From assembly GCF_024721605.1 (NCBI RefSeq), contig NZ_CP102630.1, positions 1,922,001-1,986,000 of the forward strand: a stretch of DNA of 64,000 nucleotides, written 5' to 3'. Position numbers and translations under genes: made by a program. The notes beneath the pieces are model-generated. The model did not search any database and was not told where the DNA came from. It saw only the letters and a program-made list of their open reading frames with translations. Position 1 is the first letter of the stretch. The number at the start of each line of letters is the position of its first letter. Below are positions 35,808 to 43,709 of this stretch, piece after piece. This stretch comes from Sphingomicrobium flavum. GTDB lineage: Bacteria; Pseudomonadota; Alphaproteobacteria; Sphingomonadales; Sphingomonadaceae.

Positions 35808-36699
35808 AATCCCCCACCTCATAATTGGTCGTGCTGGTGCCGCGCGTGATTTCCACCTGCGGATTGGGCGGTGGCGGCGGCGGGCTTGGTCGGCGCGGCG
35901 GCGCCTGGCGCACCACGCGGCGAGGAGCTGCCCGCGGCTGGGCGGCGGCCTCGGGATCGCGGTCATAGGCCCGCGACAGTTCGTAACGAAGATCGTTGAG
36001 GCTGATCGTTTCGACCACGCCGATATTTTCATCGACACCAGGCTTGCGCAGCACGAGGCTGAGCGTGCCGAGCTGCTGGCCGAGCACGAGCTTCTGCGCA
36101 TCGACCGGCGAGACTTCCAGCGTCGCAGTCGAGCTGACCGAGGCCTGGTTGTTCTGCTGGGCGCGCTGATCCATCGCGATCACGCGGATATTCTGCAGCA
36201 GCACGTCGGTGACGGTGCTTTCCTGTCCCTCGATCGGGGCGCGTGTTATCAGCACGTCGACCGTATCATTGGGCTGGATGAATCCGGCCACCCCCGACAC
36301 GGCGTTGATCTGGACGGTCGCGGCGCGCATGCCATCGGGCAAGGTCGCGGCGATCGAGGCGCGCTGCCCGGCACCGGTCAGGTCGGCTGCGATCAGCGGC
36401 TGGTTGACCTGGAGCGGTCGCAGCACATAGCGCTTCTGCCCGTCCGGCAGCAGTTCATCAAAGGTGGTGAAGCTGCCCGGCGGCAGGTTGGCGGTGGGGA
36501 AATCGACGAAGCGCACCCGGTCGCGGGTCAGTTCGGCCCCATAGTTGAGCGGCACAGCGGCAACCGCGATGCGGCTCGTGGTAAGCTCGCCCTGGTCGAT
36601 CCGCGCTTCGCGGGCGCCCAGATAGGTGTTGGCCAGGAAGACGGCCACAAGGCCGAGCAGGATGGCCACAGCCAGGGCAATTAGCGTTTGCCGTCTCAT
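35797..36699 (-). CDS. cpaB: Flp pilus assembly protein CpaB/RcpC
   Basis: This 300 aa protein has an N-terminal membrane anchor ('LIALAVAILLGLVAVFLANTY'), a SAF domain ('IAVAAVPLNYGAELTRDRVR') and the CpaB/RcpC core ('VSGVAGFIQPNDTVDVLITR'). It ends in an unusual Arg/Pro-rich tail with a run of prolines near residue 275. It is a periplasmic partner of the secretin. A TTAA-N6-TTAAC sequence lies 20-35 bp upstream of the start. Confidence 0.92.
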   Translation of the reverse strand: MRRQTLIALAVAILLGLVAVFLANTYLGAREARIDQGELTTSRIAVAAVPLNYGAELTRDRVRFVDFPTANLPPGSFTTFDELLPDGQKRYVLRPLQVNQPLIAADLTGAGQRASIAATLPDGMRAATVQINAVSGVAGFIQPNDTVDVLITRAPIEGQESTVTDVLLQNIRVIAMDQRAQQNNQASVSSTATLEVSPVDAQKLVLGQQLGTLSLVLRKPGVDENIGVVETISLNDLRYELSRAYDRDPEAAAQPRAAPRRVVRQAPPRRPSPPPPPPNPQVEITRGTSTTNYEVGDYDQ

Positions 36700-36719
36700 C
36701 GATCCGTATCCCCCAGAAC

Positions 36720-36734
36720 TTAATTTCGGTTAAC
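36720..36734. promoter_or_regulatory. TTAA-N6-TTAAC element upstream of cpaB
   Basis: TTAA at 36720-36723 and TTAAC at 36730-36734 flank six bases just upstream of cpaB. The spacing is one base short of the CtrA consensus (TTAA-N7-TTAA), so binding is uncertain, but the same TTAA-N6-TTAAC arrangement recurs at 37235-37249 upstream of flp. Confidence 0.35.
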
Positions 36735-36794
36735 TTGTAACAAACTTCCTTGTCGGCTCCTAGGCTTTTTCGGCTTTTTCCCAGCCAGGCGCCG

Positions 36795-36833
36795 AAACGA
36801 AAATGGCCGGCCGTTTGACGGGCCGGCCACTTC
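36795..36833 (-). terminator. Rho-independent terminator after flp
   Basis: TGGCCGGCC (36804-36812) and GGCCGGCCA (36821-36829) form a 9 bp GC-rich stem. On the minus strand it is followed by TTTTCGTTT. It lies just downstream of the flp stop and before cpaB, where partial termination would give far more pilin than assembly-machine transcript. Confidence 0.8.
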
Positions 36834-36857
36834 CTTTTCAATCAGACGCTAGACCAA

Positions 36858-37037
36858 TTAGCAGGTCACACCGTCAGATTCGATGCAAGCCGTGGTGTCG
36901 TCGATGGCGTTGCCGATGGCATCGCCCAGAGCGACAGCGGCAACCGCGAGGGTCGCACCGATGATCGCGAGGATCAGCGCATATTCAGCAGCCGAAGCAC
37001 CCGACTCGTCACGCAGCATGTTGATAAACTTAGTCAT
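36858..37037 (-). CDS. flp: Flp family type IVb pilin
   Basis: This 59 aa prepilin has leader 'MTKFINMLRDESG' cleaved before 'ASAAEYALILAIIG'. Glu18 and Tyr19 are at positions +5 and +6 as in all Flp pilins, and a single helix follows. Two cysteines occur near the C-terminus ('TTACIESDGVTC'), which could form a disulfide. It is the first gene of the pilus locus and has its own terminator. The upstream 430 bp hold CtrA-type sites. Confidence 0.95.
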   Translation of the reverse strand: MTKFINMLRDESGASAAEYALILAIIGATLAVAAVALGDAIGNAIDDTTACIESDGVTC

Positions 37038-37234
37038 TTTCCCGTCCCCTACTCTTACTCAGTTGGTTGGGCTCCACCATGGAACCCTGCTTGGTAAGCC
37101 GATCGACCTGGATGGTGAGAGGAGTGGAGCCGTACGCTGTTACGCAACTGAACTTGGCTTCACCCGTCACAGCCCCCGCCGCATCGGATGACCACCAAAT
37201 GCTGCGATGTTTACTTTCTGTCAAGCATAGGAAT

Positions 37235-37249
37235 TTAAGTCTTATTAAC
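37235..37249. promoter_or_regulatory. TTAA-N6-TTAAC element upstream of flp
   Basis: TTAA (37235-37238) and TTAAC (37245-37249) flank six bases, about 200 bp upstream of the flp start. It is a near match to the CtrA consensus with one base less in the spacer. Confidence 0.4.
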
Positions 37250-37294
37250 ATTCCGCACCCGCAAGAAATCTCCAAAAATGGCTGAAATCCGCCA

Positions 37295-37320
37295 TTAATT
37301 ATAATTTAACTGAGAGTTAA
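37295..37320. promoter_or_regulatory. Tandem CtrA-type binding sites upstream of flp
   Basis: Three TTAA half-sites at 37295, 37306 and 37317 are separated by exactly 7 bases each, giving two overlapping perfect TTAA-N7-TTAA sites, the CtrA consensus of alphaproteobacteria. In Caulobacter, CtrA drives the flp-type pilin gene pilA, so the target fits. The array lies about 260 bp upstream of the flp start. Confidence 0.7.
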
Positions 37321-37468
37321 TGGATGATGACGCAGGTTAATTCTGTGCCAAAAAAAGACAGTTTGCCTGTGCCCAAGTGGCCATAGTGCATCACTAACCG
37401 AGGTCAAATTTGCGCCGATCAGACGCGAATCGCGATTCGGATCGGGCGAATCGGCGCCTGGTGGAGGC

Positions 37469-38239
37469 TCAGGCTTCGACGCGGTGGCGGTAGGTGACGT
37501 TCACCCGCTTGGACAGCAGCAGGTAAGGCGCCCACAGGAAGACGCTGATGAGCACCTTCTTCACATTGCCATCGAGCAGGGTGTGAAGCGGTTCGCCGAC
37601 CGCGGCGGGAAGGCCCTGCGCGGTCACGACCTGCGCCACCACCAACTGCATCGCCAGGTCAACCAGCCAGATCGCCACCAACAGGCGGGGGAAGAGCGGC
37701 ACCTTGCGAAGCGCAGCGACGAAGGCGATGGTATAAAGGCAGGACAGCAGCACGACATCGAAGGTCATCATGAAGTGCAGCGTCGACAGCCAGCCAGGCA
37801 CCGCCTCGGTAATGGCCGGGATGGCCACCAGATATTCCATCGATCGCACCGGCACGTTCAGAAGCATGCCGATCAGCAGCGAGACCATGATCCCGCTGGT
37901 CCCGTACAGGGGATGCGCCTTGGCCCCCTGCGCCGACACTGATTTCCACGCGCCCGCGCGCGCGAGGCGAAATTCGGGCTGCGCCATCGCCTCGCCCCGC
38001 GCGAACCATTTGAGCGCCAGCCCCATCGAAATGAGCGGCATGATGGTCAGCAACAGATAGGGCAGCGCGGTCTGGAAGCCGGCCGCGCCTGCGCCCTGCG
38101 TCCCCACGGCAACGCGCAGGCTGCACGCCGACATGGCCAGCAGCAGCCAGATGGTCATGATTTTCTTGAGCCCGCCTTCGAGCGCGGCGAGCAGGCCGAT
38201 GCTGCGCTGCTGCATCCTGAGCGTATAGGCGGTAATCAT
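37469..38239 (-). CDS. Polytopic membrane protein of unknown function (DUF2569-like C-terminus)
   Basis: This 256 aa protein has about six transmembrane helices. The C-terminal segment 'VFLWAPYLLLSKRVNVTY' resembles the end of DUF2569 proteins (a W-x-PY...SKRV pattern), but the protein is longer than typical members and no function is known. It lies on the same strand as the pilus locus but is separated from flp by 430 bp, so it is probably a separate unit. Confidence 0.7.
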   Translation of the reverse strand: MITAYTLRMQQRSIGLLAALEGGLKKIMTIWLLLAMSACSLRVAVGTQGAGAAGFQTALPYLLLTIMPLISMGLALKWFARGEAMAQPEFRLARAGAWKSVSAQGAKAHPLYGTSGIMVSLLIGMLLNVPVRSMEYLVAIPAITEAVPGWLSTLHFMMTFDVVLLSCLYTIAFVAALRKVPLFPRLLVAIWLVDLAMQLVVAQVVTAQGLPAAVGEPLHTLLDGNVKKVLISVFLWAPYLLLSKRVNVTYRHRVEA

Positions 38240-38514
38240 GGCGGGCAGTCACTTTCCAAACATTGGCTGCCCCAAGCCTCTAAATGCTCATCCTTTCGAT
38301 CAGGTTAAGTGCGCGATGATGCCCTTTCGTTCCGCTCGTTTGTGGCGCTTGAGGCACAGTTTTGGATTTAACCGGATCAGCCCCATTAACCGCTTGATTT
38401 AATGACATTGCGATTACAACCTCCCCGCCTGCCTGCAGCACTGTGCGCGCAGGTGTCAGTAGGGGTCGGCCAGCTCGGGGTTTCGCGCCGGCCTGTCATG
38501 GGGAGAATCGTTAC

Positions 38515-39348
38515 ATGAAGAATGCACTGCGTATTGCGGCGCTGACCGGTAGTGTTGCCGCAATGGCTGCCATCACCGGACCGGCGACCGCCAATCATGC
38601 CTGGTCCACCTATCACTGGAACACGGGCGCCACCAAGACGGTCACCGTCGATATCATGGACAATGTCGACAGCACCTGGGATGCCTATCTCGACCGCGCC
38701 ATCGCCGACTGGAATCAGTCGCCCCACATCAACCTGACCAAGAAGGCTGGCACTTCCGATCCCAAGCGCTGCCCCATCATCACCGGCCAGATCGACGTCT
38801 GCAATGCCAGCTACGGCCAGAATGGCTGGCTCGGCCTTGCCTCGATCGCGCTTTCGGGCGGTCACATCTCGGGCGGCACGTCCAAGATGAACGACACCTA
38901 TTTCAACAGCTCGGCATACAACAATTACGCCGATCGCCAGCTCGTCATGTGCCAGGAAGTCGGCCATGATTTCGGCCTGGGTCACCAGAATGAGGACTTC
39001 TCGACCGACCTCACCGACAGCTGCATGGAATATACCTCGGATTCGACCAACAATACGCGTCCCGACTTCCATGATTATGATCTGCTCGCGCAGATCTACA
39101 ACCACACCCACACCAGCGATGGCGGCGGCGGCGGCAAGCCATGCCGTGGTCGCAAGTGCGGCGGCGGCGGCAAGGGCCGCGTGCTCGGTTATAGCGGCAC
39201 CACCCCCAACGAATGGGGCCGTGCGGTCGGCTATGACAAGAATGGCCGCGCCAACGTGTTTGCGCGCACCCAGGGTGAATATACCATCCTGACGCACGTC
39301 ACCTGGGTCCCGGGTCACGCGCCGGGGCATGATCATCACGATCATTAA
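38515..39348 (+). CDS. Secreted metzincin-like metalloprotease homologue with QEXXH motif
   Basis: The product is 277 aa from ATG 38515 (GGGGAG upstream), with signal peptide ending near 'GPATA'. The zinc-site region reads 'CQEVGHDFGLGHQNEDF' (Q147-E148-x2-H151-x5-H157), so the first histidine of HEXXHxxGxxH is glutamine, followed by a Met-turn-like 'SCMEYT' (M171). A Gly-rich linker with two cysteines (about 202-220) and a His/Asp-rich tail ('HDHHDH') follow. Related secreted proteins with Q at this position exist as far as I recall, so activity may be retained in altered form or lost. Extracellular or periplasmic location is inferred. Confidence 0.78.
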   Translation: MKNALRIAALTGSVAAMAAITGPATANHAWSTYHWNTGATKTVTVDIMDNVDSTWDAYLDRAIADWNQSPHINLTKKAGTSDPKRCPIITGQIDVCNASYGQNGWLGLASIALSGGHISGGTSKMNDTYFNSSAYNNYADRQLVMCQEVGHDFGLGHQNEDFSTDLTDSCMEYTSDSTNNTRPDFHDYDLLAQIYNHTHTSDGGGGGKPCRGRKCGGGGKGRVLGYSGTTPNEWGRAVGYDKNGRANVFARTQGEYTILTHVTWVPGHAPGHDHHDH

Positions 39349-39372
39349 GATCTGACCAGATCGAACAATATT

Positions 39373-39410
39373 GAAGGGCGTCGTTTCAAGAAAAACGGCG
39401 CCCTTCTTGT
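39373..39410 (+). terminator. Rho-independent terminator after metalloprotease gene
   Basis: GAAGGGCGTCGTTT (39373-39386) pairs, with one G-U pair, with AAACGGCGCCCTTC (39393-39406), followed by TTGT. It lies about 25 bp after the stop of the metalloprotease gene. Confidence 0.8.
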
Positions 39411-39494
39411 TGTGACACGTCCGATATGACATAGATTAAATCATGCTCGGTTCGATTCGCGGGGGGATTCCGCAATGTTCCGGGCGTTTTTCAT

Positions 39495-40862
39495 TTGAGC
39501 CTTGCCAATATTCTCGCGCTGGTTGCAGGCGAGCTCGCGCTGTTCGCGGCGTGCGGCTTCATCCTGTTCGCGCTCGACGACCTTCTGGTCGATATCCTTT
39601 ATTTCACCCGGCGGTTGTGGCGCTCGGCCACCGTCTACCGAAAATATCCCCGCGCCTTCGCGCGCGACATGCAGGCTGCGACAAAGCCCGGCTGGATCGC
39701 GGTCTTCGTCCCCGCCTGGGATGAAAGCGCGGTGATCGACAACATGCTGCGCTCGACCATCGAGCGCTGGGGCGCGGCCGATTTCAAATTGTTCGTGGGC
39801 TATTATCGCAACGATCCCGCCACCGCGGCCGCGATCATGGCGGTCGAGGATGAGCGCATCGTCCCGGTGATGGTCGATGCCGATGGCCCCACCACCAAGG
39901 CCGATTGCCTCAACAATTTGCACGATGCGCTGTTGGCCGAAGAGACCCATGCCGGCCGCGCCGCCAAGGCGGTGCTGCTGCACGATGCCGAAGACCTGGT
40001 CCACCCGCTCGAGCTTGCCCTGTTCGACCGGCTGGTGGAGCGGGCGGCAGCGGTGCAGCTGCCGGTGGTGCCGCTGATCCACCCTTCCTCCCGCTGGATC
40101 AGCGGCCATTATTGCGACGAGTTCGCCGAAAGCCATGGCAAGGAGCTGGTGGTGCGCGAAGCGGTCGGCGCCTCGATCCCGCTCGCCGGCGTCGCCTGCG
40201 CGATCGAACGGTCCGCACTCGCGCGCCTCGCCACCCAGCATGAAGGCAAACCCTTTTCGGGCGAAAGCCAGACCGAGGATTATGAGCTCGGCCTGCGCCT
40301 CGGCGCGATGGGAGAGCGCACCATGTTCGTGCGCATCCCCGCCATTCCGGGCGACGATGCGCTGGTCGCCAGCCACGGCCATTTCCCAGCCGACCTCGAC
40401 AGCGCCATCCGACAGAAGGCGCGCTGGATCGGCGGCATCGCCTTTTCCGGCTGGGATCGGCTCGGCTGGCGCGGTGGGCTGGGCGAACGGTGGATGCGCA
40501 TGCGCGACCGGCGCGGTCCCTTTGCCGCGCTGGTCATGTTCTGCGGCTATCTGGCGGCCTTCCTGTGGGGCCAGCTGTGGATTGCCGAAGCGATGGGCGC
40601 GCCCGTCGCCCCCCGCATCGATCCCACGCTCAAGCTGCTGCTGCTGATCAATGCCGCTTTCCTCATCTGGCGGCTGGTCATGCGCTTTGCCTTTACCGCG
40701 CGCATCTATGGCGTTGGGCAGGGCCTGCTCGCCATCCCGCGCCTCTTCATCTCCAATGCCATCGCCATGCTGGCCGCCAAGCGCGCCTTCGCCAGCCATC
40801 TCAAGGGCGGCCCCAAACAATGGGACAAGACCCGCCATATTTTCCCGGAGCCGCAATCATGA
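39495..40862 (+). CDS. NfrB-like membrane glycosyltransferase (GT2)
   Basis: This 455 aa protein has an N-terminal membrane helix pair, then a GT2 domain with 'VFVPAWDESAVIDNML', the 'LLHDAEDLVHPLELALFD' acidic motif, 'SGESQTEDYELGLRLGAMG' and 'IRQKARWIGG' (QxxRW-like), and C-terminal helices. The pattern matches bacteriophage N4 adsorption protein B, which in E. coli polymerises a surface polysaccharide. The C-terminal c-di-GMP-binding (MshEN) domain of E. coli NfrB is absent. Start is uncertain: TTG 39495 is used, with no clear Shine-Dalgarno. The stop overlaps the next gene by 4 bp. Confidence 0.82.
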   Translation: MSLANILALVAGELALFAACGFILFALDDLLVDILYFTRRLWRSATVYRKYPRAFARDMQAATKPGWIAVFVPAWDESAVIDNMLRSTIERWGAADFKLFVGYYRNDPATAAAIMAVEDERIVPVMVDADGPTTKADCLNNLHDALLAEETHAGRAAKAVLLHDAEDLVHPLELALFDRLVERAAAVQLPVVPLIHPSSRWISGHYCDEFAESHGKELVVREAVGASIPLAGVACAIERSALARLATQHEGKPFSGESQTEDYELGLRLGAMGERTMFVRIPAIPGDDALVASHGHFPADLDSAIRQKARWIGGIAFSGWDRLGWRGGLGERWMRMRDRRGPFAALVMFCGYLAAFLWGQLWIAEAMGAPVAPRIDPTLKLLLLINAAFLIWRLVMRFAFTARIYGVGQGLLAIPRLFISNAIAMLAAKRAFASHLKGGPKQWDKTRHIFPEPQS

Positions 40863-41956
40863 GCAAAGCCGTGACCTTTCTGACCCTGGCGGTCGCCGGC
40901 TGGGTCGGCCTGCGCGCGGTCGCCTTCGGGATCGCGCCCGGCGCGATGGCGCAGGCGCCACTGGCCGAAGATCTCGCACCTGCGCCGCTCGCCGCCATGG
41001 CGCCGCCCGGCGTCTCCACCCCCGCCATGGCGCCCCAGCCCCAATGGCCCGTCTATCTGCCCTACCCGATCGAACAGGCCGGCGCCCAGCAACTGCCGCC
41101 CCAGATCATCTATCGCACCATTCCCGCCCAGGGCGGTCAGGCCCCCGTCATCATCTATGCCGCCCCGCCCCAATATCCGGTGCAATATGCAGGCTATGCC
41201 GGCGCGCCTTCCTTCTGGCCGGGCATGGCCGCTGCGCCCTTCCCGACGGGCGGGCCGATCCCCCAGCAGTCGGCCGCCATCCCCACCAGCACTCCGCCCC
41301 TCGAAAGCGGCAAGCCGCTCTTCAAGCTGCCCAGCAAACTCTCGCTGTCGAGCTGGGGCTTCTTCCGCCGAGAGGATGGTTTCAGCTCCAGCAGCCTGGC
41401 CCCCGGCGGCACGCTGGGCGCCAGCCAGGCCGGCGCGCGCATGCTCTACCAGTTCGATGATCGCTTCGCCGCCTCGGCGCGGTTGACCAGCGGGGCGGGC
41501 AATGTTGCGGGCGCCGAAGCCGCGATCGGCCTGCGCGTTACGCCCTTCAAGGGCCTGCCCCTCCACATCAATGCCGAGCGCCGCCAGAATGTCGGCACTG
41601 GCCCCGCCGGTCGCTCGGCCTTCGCGCTCTATGCCGAGGGCGGGATGTACGATCGCCCGGTCGGCGCGGGATTTAACGCCGATGCCTATGCGCAGGGCGG
41701 TGTCGTGGGCTTGAACAGCCGCGACCTCTTTATCGATGGCGGCCTGACGCTGACCCGCGACATGCCATTGGGGCTTGAAGCCGGGGTCGGCGTCTGGGGC
41801 GCGGCGCAGCCCGGCGTCCACCGGCTCGATGTCGGCCCTCGCGTCAGCGTCCCGCTCCACCGCACCATCACCGCGCATATCGACTGGCGCCAGCAGGTCG
41901 CGGGCAATGCCGAGCCGGGCTCGGGACCCGCGCTGACCATCGCATCGGATTTTTAA
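40859..41956 (+). CDS. Exported Pro-rich protein with NfrA C-terminal-like beta domain
   Basis: The product is 365 aa from ATG 40859, with a signal peptide ('LTLAVAGWVGLRAVAFGIA'), a Pro/Ala/Gln-rich stretch of about 110 residues, then a beta-rich C-terminus from about residue 155. This part reads 'LSSWGFFRREDG', 'LGASQAGARMLYQF' and ends 'TIASDF', resembling the outer-membrane domain of NfrA. No TPRs of full-length NfrA are visible. Coupled to the NfrB-like gene by a 4 bp overlap, it probably exports that polysaccharide. Confidence 0.72.
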   Translation: MSKAVTFLTLAVAGWVGLRAVAFGIAPGAMAQAPLAEDLAPAPLAAMAPPGVSTPAMAPQPQWPVYLPYPIEQAGAQQLPPQIIYRTIPAQGGQAPVIIYAAPPQYPVQYAGYAGAPSFWPGMAAAPFPTGGPIPQQSAAIPTSTPPLESGKPLFKLPSKLSLSSWGFFRREDGFSSSSLAPGGTLGASQAGARMLYQFDDRFAASARLTSGAGNVAGAEAAIGLRVTPFKGLPLHINAERRQNVGTGPAGRSAFALYAEGGMYDRPVGAGFNADAYAQGGVVGLNSRDLFIDGGLTLTRDMPLGLEAGVGVWGAAQPGVHRLDVGPRVSVPLHRTITAHIDWRQQVAGNAEPGSGPALTIASDF

Positions 41957-41998
41957 CCCACAAGCCGCCTCGAAAAAGCCACCCGCCTGCGCTAGGCC

Positions 41999-42916
41999 GT
42001 GGCCGTGGATATCTACCTCCCCGTCGCCGGCATGTCGGTCAATGCGCTGCTGATCATCGCGCTTGGCGGGCTGGTGGGCATCCTGTCCGGGCTGTTCGGC
42101 GTAGGCGGCGGCTTCCTCACCACACCGTTTCTCATCTTCTACGGCATCAGCCCCACCGTCGCCGTCGCCTCGGCCACGACCCAGATTACCGGCGCCTCGG
42201 TTTCGGGCGTTGCCGCGCACATGAAACGCAAGGGCGTCGATTTGCAGATGGGGGTGGTTCTCATCGTCGGCGGCCTTGTCGGCTCGATCTTCGGCGCTGG
42301 CCTGTTTCGCCTGCTCCAGGCCTCGGGCCAGGTCGATCTGGTGATCGGCTTTCTCTACGTCGTCATGCTCGGCAGCATCGGCGGGCTCATGCTGCGCGAT
42401 GCCCTGGTGGCATTGGGCTGGGTCAAATTCCCGCAGAAGGACACGCCCCGCCCCCGCCACAATAAATGGGTCGCCAGCCTGCCCTTGCGGTGGCGCTTCT
42501 ATGCCTCGGGCCTCTACATCTCCCCGCTCGCGCCGCTGCTGCTCGGTTTCGTTTCGGGCATCCTCACCGTGCTGCTGGGCGTGGGCGGCGGCTTCATTGT
42601 CGTGCCTGCCATGATCTATATCTTGGGGATGAGCCCGCGCGTCGTGGTCGGCACCAGCCTCGTCATGATGCTGGCGGTCGCTGCGGCCACCACCATGATC
42701 CACAGCCTGACCACGCAGGCGGTCGATATCGTGCTGGCCACGCTGCTGCTCTTGGGCAGCGTCATCGGCGCCCAATATGGTGCGCGCCTCGCCAATGTGA
42801 TCAAGCCCGACCTGCTGCGCTTCGGCTTGGCGGTCATGATCCTTGCTGTTGCCATCCGCATGCTGCTCGGCCTCGCCTGGCAGCCGCCCGAAGTCTATTC
42901 GATCGTGACGTTGTGA
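41999..42916 (+). CDS. Sulfite exporter TauE/SafE family protein
   Basis: This 305 aa permease has eight or so helices in two repeats. Both repeats carry the family glycine motif: 'GLFGVGGGFLTTPFLIF' near residue 32 and 'VLLGVGGGFIVVPAMIYILG' near residue 190. The family exports sulfite, sulfoacetate or other organosulfur anions; the substrate is unknown here. It starts at GTG 41999 (or 42005) and overlaps the TIGR02186 gene by 4 bp, a pairing common in alphaproteobacteria. Confidence 0.9.
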   Translation: MAVDIYLPVAGMSVNALLIIALGGLVGILSGLFGVGGGFLTTPFLIFYGISPTVAVASATTQITGASVSGVAAHMKRKGVDLQMGVVLIVGGLVGSIFGAGLFRLLQASGQVDLVIGFLYVVMLGSIGGLMLRDALVALGWVKFPQKDTPRPRHNKWVASLPLRWRFYASGLYISPLAPLLLGFVSGILTVLLGVGGGFIVVPAMIYILGMSPRVVVGTSLVMMLAVAAATTMIHSLTTQAVDIVLATLLLLGSVIGAQYGARLANVIKPDLLRFGLAVMILAVAIRMLLGLAWQPPEVYSIVTL

Positions 42917-43671
42917 AGCGGCTCTTCCTCCCCCTCCTCTTCTTCTTCGCGCTCTCGGCGCAGAGCCAGCCCTTGCTCGTGCCCGACATTTCGGCGCGCG
43001 AGGTGCAGATCCGCTACAGCTTCACCGGGGCGCAGCTCCTCCTGTTCGGTGCGATCGTCTATCCCGGCGGCCGCGTGCCCGATGAGCCCGCCGATGTCGT
43101 CGTCGTACTGCGTGGCCCGGTCGAGCCGATCCTGCTGCGCGAAAAGCAACAGGTGGCGGGCATCTGGATGAATGCGGACAGCCACCGCTTCCGCTCCGCT
43201 CCCGGCTTCTACGCTGTCGCCAGCTCGGCCCCGCTCGACAGCCTGGTCGATGAGCGCACCGCCGCCATTTACGAGCTCGGCCTCAATAATCTGCAGCTTT
43301 CGCCCGGCGGCGGCGCACGCCCGGACAAGGAACGCCGCTTCGAAGCCGGGCTCATCGACCTTCGCGCCCGCCAGCAACTCTACAAGGAAATGCCTGGCGG
43401 GGTGGAGATCGAACAGGACGTGCTCTACCGCGCCCGCATCTCCATCCCCAGCCGCGTGCCGGTCGGCACCTACACCGCCGAAACCTTCCTGGTGCAGGAT
43501 GGCCGCGTGCTCGCCGTCGCCACCCGCGATATCCTCATCGACAAGACCGGTTTCGAGCGCTTCATCGCGCTTGCCGCGGCGCGCCACCCCTGGTTCTACG
43601 GGCTCGCCGCGGTGACCATTTCTCTGCTTCTCGGGGCGCTTGCAGCCTTTCTCTTTCGCAAAGAGCGCTAA
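42913..43671 (+). CDS. TIGR02186 family transmembrane protein
   Basis: This protein of about 252 aa has an N-terminal signal ('LFLPLLFFFALSAQSQP'), a periplasmic domain ('LVPDISAREVQIRYSFTGAQ') and one C-terminal helix ('FYGLAAVTISLLLGALAAFLF') ending in a basic tail. This matches the uncharacterised TIGR02186 family found next to TauE-type exporters. GTG 42913 overlaps the exporter stop. A periplasmic binding or gating role for the exporter is a plausible inference only. Confidence 0.85.
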   Translation: MKRLFLPLLFFFALSAQSQPLLVPDISAREVQIRYSFTGAQLLLFGAIVYPGGRVPDEPADVVVVLRGPVEPILLREKQQVAGIWMNADSHRFRSAPGFYAVASSAPLDSLVDERTAAIYELGLNNLQLSPGGGARPDKERRFEAGLIDLRARQQLYKEMPGGVEIEQDVLYRARISIPSRVPVGTYTAETFLVQDGRVLAVATRDILIDKTGFERFIALAAARHPWFYGLAAVTISLLLGALAAFLFRKER

Positions 43672-43709
43672 TTGATCTAGGATAAGCCTAAATTAACCGC
43701 TTGGGGGGT

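Larger units (their letters stand above)
37038..37468. other. 430 bp AT-rich regulatory region upstream of flp
   Basis: This is the longest gene-free stretch in the window. It is clearly AT-richer than its surroundings and contains several TTAA elements (37235, 37245, 37295, 37306, 37317, 37337). A small open frame at 37030-37275 (minus) has no family features and is not called. The flanking gene at 37469 ends toward it, so the region should serve flp only. Confidence 0.7.

Noticed and set aside
35808-36101. Upstream extension of cpaC
   Set aside because: It reads through cpaB in another frame; the secretin signal peptide begins at ATG 35807.
37030-37275. 81-codon minus-strand frame upstream of flp
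   Set aside because: It overlaps the flp start region in a different frame, has no ribosome site or family features, and sits in a regulatory region.
38280-38410. TTAACC repeats upstream of the metalloprotease as CtrA sites
   Set aside because: Several TTAA(CC) elements occur but none has the 7-base spacing; left as unassigned.
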